Of a stretch of 23,747 nt of DNA, positions 22,063-23,747 are shown in pieces. Positions within the stretch are counted from its first letter, which is position 1; the number at the start of each line of letters is the position of its first letter. The notes under the pieces are model-generated. The model did not search any database. It was not told where the DNA came from and saw only the letters and a list, made by a program, of their open reading frames with translations. Made by a program: the position numbers and the translations under genes. The stretch comes from an uncultured Collinsella sp. (GTDB lineage: Bacteria > Actinomycetota > Coriobacteriia > Coriobacteriales > Coriobacteriaceae): positions 1 to 23,747 of the forward strand of contig CAJLUE010000024.1 in assembly GCA_905209765.1 (NCBI GenBank), given 5' to 3'.

Positions 22063-22767
22063 TTAGCGAACGGCCCGCTGCGATTTGCGCCACAGCAGAT
22101 ACGAGTAGGCGTAGACGGCTCCGACCGAACCAAACGCCAGAACCGCAATCACCGCGGCGACGACTTCGCTCGAAAGCACGCTGCCTGCCACGCCCATCAC
22201 AATCAGGCCAATACCCAGCACCATAAAGCAGGCGCCGCCAAAACGCTGCGTACGGCGCCAGTTCTCGGGATCGGCAAGCGCCCAAGGTGTCTTGATACCG
22301 AGCGTATAGTTCTGCTTCACACGCGGCAAGTAGTTGCCTACGCCGATGAACAGCAAACCGACAACACTGGAAATCAGCACGTTAACCGAACCGACCGCCG
22401 GCACCACGCCCCAGACCGTAAGCTCTCCCAGCCAGCTTATGGCGCACATGAACAAGGTGAAGGCGATTACGAAGCCCTGGTAGAACTTGCCCGAGGTTCG
22501 ATATGCCTCACCTTTGGGGTCGATGCGCGGCACCACGCAGAACATTGCGAGAAGCGCCAGAGGCAGCACGCCGAGCGCGGAGGCCATCCAGCTAGGACCC
22601 CAACCGTCGACGGCGCCGTTCGCGCCCCAGTGCGTGGGAATCTGCGCAGGCAAGCTCGGCATCACCATGAGGTGCGCTACGACATTGGCGACGCACAGAG
22701 CGACCAGCGCAATCCACACGCGCGACGATACCCCCGTGGGGTGAATGCCCTTGTTTTCGTTATTCAT
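22063..22767 (-). CDS. sdpI: SdpI-family membrane protein
   Basis: This is a 234-residue protein of the SdpI/DUF1648 family. An N-terminal membrane segment (VWIALVALCVANVVAHLMV) is followed by the DUF1648 motif LPAQIPTHWGANGAVDGWG. Further membrane segments lead to the SdpI motif NYLPRVKQNYTLGIKTPWALADPENWRRTQRFGG, then two more segments. In Bacillus subtilis SdpI gives immunity to the SDP toxin and signals to the SdpR repressor. The ATG at 22767 was chosen because GGAAGG lies 8 nt upstream. A GTG at 22776 is the alternative. It overlaps the upstream regulator gene by 8 nt, so the pair is translationally coupled. No sdpABC toxin genes are in the window. Confidence 0.88.
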   Translation of the reverse strand: MNNENKGIHPTGVSSRVWIALVALCVANVVAHLMVMPSLPAQIPTHWGANGAVDGWGPSWMASALGVLPLALLAMFCVVPRIDPKGEAYRTSGKFYQGFVIAFTLFMCAISWLGELTVWGVVPAVGSVNVLISSVVGLLFIGVGNYLPRVKQNYTLGIKTPWALADPENWRRTQRFGGACFMVLGIGLIVMGVAGSVLSSEVVAAVIAVLAFGSVGAVYAYSYLLWRKSQRAVR

Positions 22768-23038
22768 CCTTATCACCTTCCGTGTTTGTAAAGCCCATAA
22801 ACCAACCGATCAAGTCCTGCATGACGGTGGTGTTTAAGCTGTAAACGATGTTTTGGCCATGACGTTCGTCAGTCACCAACCCGGCGTTTTTGAGCGTCGC
22901 CAAGTGATGGCTCAATGACGGCTTGCTGATTTCAAAATGCTCGGCAAGCTCCCCGGCCGTGCAATTGCCCTCGCGCAGAAGTTCCAAAATGCGACGCCGT
23001 GTAGGATCGGCCAGCGCTTTAAAACCCTCTCCCGGCAT
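22760..23038 (-). CDS. sdpR: ArsR-family transcriptional repressor, SdpR-like
   Basis: This 92-residue winged-helix regulator starts with the ArsR/SmtB hallmark GFKALADPTRRRILELLREGNCTAGELAEHFEISKPSLSHHLATLKNAGLVTDERHGQNIVYSLN. The recognition helix is SKPSLSHHLATL. No metal-binding Cys or His pair (such as CVC in ArsR) is visible, which fits the SdpR/autorepressor subgroup rather than metal sensors. The ATG at 23038 was chosen because AGAGGAGG lies 4 nt upstream. The two ATGs further up (23056, 23053) have none. It is the first gene of the sdpR-sdpI operon, and its promoter carries a palindromic operator. Confidence 0.88.
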   Translation of the reverse strand: MPGEGFKALADPTRRRILELLREGNCTAGELAEHFEISKPSLSHHLATLKNAGLVTDERHGQNIVYSLNTTVMQDLIGWFMGFTNTEGDKDE

Positions 23039-23072
23039 AAGACCTCCTCTCATCATCTCTCATGACGCGCAA

Positions 23073-23102
23073 ACTATACTCGATATTTAGATGTTTGTCT
23101 AA
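23073..23102 (-). promoter_or_regulatory. Promoter and operator of the sdpR-sdpI operon
   Basis: On the minus strand TTAGAC (23102-23097) and TATAGT (23078-23073) are separated by 18 nt. The -35 is embedded in a palindrome TTAGA-N6-TCTAA (23087-23102), and further TCTAA-like half sites continue to 23115. A bound ArsR-type repressor would block RNA polymerase, so autorepression is likely. Confidence 0.65.
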
Positions 23103-23120
23103 CTATCTAATCTAACACTC

Positions 23121-23216
23121 AAAAAAATGGCCGCCGTCGCGTAATGCGAAGACGGCCACTTCTCACGCCATAAACGTGTTTGGGAGTTGGCCAACCCGCT
23201 GCAACGGGTGCCATCT
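23121..23216 (-). ncRNA. Candidate small RNA or attenuated leader upstream of sdpR
   Basis: A transcript from the promoter at 23223-23251 would start near 23216 and run leftward. It would contain a hairpin, TGGC plus ACCCG (23213-23205) with CGGGT plus GCCA (23098-region equivalents 23198-23188), with a 2-nt bulge. It would end at a GC-rich hairpin with arms near 23151-23158 and 23128-23138 followed by seven T (23127-23121). The terminator sits just upstream of the sdpR promoter on the same strand. It may be a free RNA of about 95 nt, or a leader whose read-through would feed sdpR-sdpI. Confidence 0.5.
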
Positions 23217-23222
23217 GCTTCA

Positions 23223-23251
23223 ATCTTATGCGAATCCCGATCCCATTTCAA
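23223..23251 (-). promoter_or_regulatory. Minus-strand promoter of the candidate small RNA
   Basis: TTGAAA (23251-23246) and TAAGAT (23228-23223) on the minus strand are 17 nt apart, a good sigma-70 fit. No minus-strand gene starts before the terminator at 23121, which is why a short RNA is proposed. Confidence 0.55.
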
Positions 23252-23288
23252 CAAGCTCCAAGGGCTCAAATGGAATCGCAATAATACC

Positions 23289-23294
23289 TATAAT
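23289..23294 (+). promoter_or_regulatory. -10 box of the tcdA promoter
   Basis: A consensus TATAAT lies 44 nt before the tcdA start. No good -35 is visible at 17 nt (TCAAAT). It is divergent from the small-RNA promoter. Confidence 0.45.
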
Positions 23295-23338
23295 GGCGAT
23301 AGCTAAAACACGATTCGCTTCCCCATCGGAGGATGTCT

Positions 23339-23747
23339 ATGACCGAAAACGCTACTGCTCTCGTCGAGACGCGCGATACCAAGCTCGAAATCATCATGGG
23401 CCGCGAGGCACTCGACAAGCTCGCCGATGCTACGGTACTGGTGCTCGGCTGCGGAGGCGTGGGCTCCAACTGCTGCGAGGCACTCGCCCGCGGCGGCATC
23501 GGACATTTCGTCATTCTGGATAAGGACATCATCGCGCCCAGCAATATCAATCGCCAGGCCATCGCCTTTCACAGCACCGTCGGCAAGCGCAAGGTTGACG
23601 TGATGGAGGCCATGATCCACGATATCAATCCTGCCGCCACCGTCATCAAGCGAACTGAATACCTGTTGAGCGATAACATCGACGAGTTCTTTGCGAGCGT
23701 TTTGGAGCAGACGGACGGCAAGCTCGACTACGTCGTCGACGCCATCG
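23339..23747 (+). CDS. tcdA: tRNA threonylcarbamoyladenosine dehydratase, 5' part
   Basis: The frame from the ATG at 23339 is open to the window edge (136 codons), so the C-terminus is missing. GREALDKLADATVLVLGCGGVGSNCCEALARGGIGHFVILDKDIIAPSNINRQ is the E1/ThiF/MoeB-type adenylation domain with its GxGGxGS nucleotide loop, the acidic residue after the second strand and the NxNRQ motif. The missing sulphur-carrier context and the SNINRQ-AIAFHSTVGKRKVDVM stretch match TcdA/CsdL, which cyclises t6A in tRNA to ct6A. GGAGG lies 6 nt upstream of the start. The ATG at 23333 is too close to that site. Confidence 0.88.
   Translation, partial: MTENATALVETRDTKLEIIMGREALDKLADATVLVLGCGGVGSNCCEALARGGIGHFVILDKDIIAPSNINRQAIAFHSTVGKRKVDVMEAMIHDINPAATVIKRTEYLLSDNIDEFFASVLEQTDGKLDYVVDAI

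Noticed and set aside
20178..22226. Long plus-strand open frame (682 codons) opposite ettA
   Set aside because: It is the antisense shadow of ettA, which has both complete ABC ATPase domains. The frame has no ribosome binding site or recognisable domain.

Overview
The window is about 23.7 kb of GC-rich, gene-dense bacterial DNA. The gene set suggests a gut actinobacterium of the class Coriobacteriia, most like Collinsella: acetylase-type diaminopimelate (DAP) genes, L-lactate dehydrogenase, glutamine-dependent NAD synthetase, EttA, SdpR/SdpI and a Tat-like lipoprotein. The genus is an inference from protein style, not a database result.

Left part (1-4970), accessory in character, nearly all on the minus strand. 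It holds a partial helix-turn-helix regulator downstream of a DUF4352-type lipoprotein, a GIY-YIG nuclease gene abutting an ADP-ribosylglycohydrolase, about 480 bp of decayed sequence, and a HigB-HigA toxin-antitoxin operon with a third small membrane-protein gene. The higBA promoter carries a perfect LexA-type SOS box (4926-4939).

Lysine/DAP part (4968-10570). An M20 amidohydrolase (probable N-acetyl-DAP deacetylase) is divergent from a plus-strand operon. That operon has a good promoter, a lysine riboswitch (6308-6466), an in-frame lysA-dapA fusion, dapB and the tetrahydrodipicolinate N-acetyltransferase gene. A DapL/PatA-like aminotransferase lies at 14148-15311. Apart from asd, lysC and dapF, the window could supply most of the acetylase route to DAP and lysine.

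Middle part (10592-17409), minus strand: a nucleoid-associated protein (NA37/YejK family), a DUF2974 alpha/beta hydrolase bracketed by two copies of a 35-bp REP-like palindrome, ldh, the aminotransferase and nadE. Several hairpin terminators or leader hairpins separate them.

Right part (17613-23747): two plus-strand genes for unusual low-complexity proteins (one membrane protein with a Ser/Thr-rich tail, one with a long Glu/Pro-rich linker), ettA, an sdpR-sdpI operon, a probable small RNA or attenuated leader just upstream of that operon, and the start of tcdA.

The most interesting unexplained signal is a two-copy structured element (10342-10480 and 20053-20195, in inverted orientation). Each copy has a long stem-loop whose stems differ in sequence but still pair, conserved internal-loop sequences, a conserved linker that could form a pseudoknot, and an identical 12-bp-arm palindrome. 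Each lies between convergent genes, with the palindrome 2-3 nt after a stop codon. I do not recognise it as a known RNA family.
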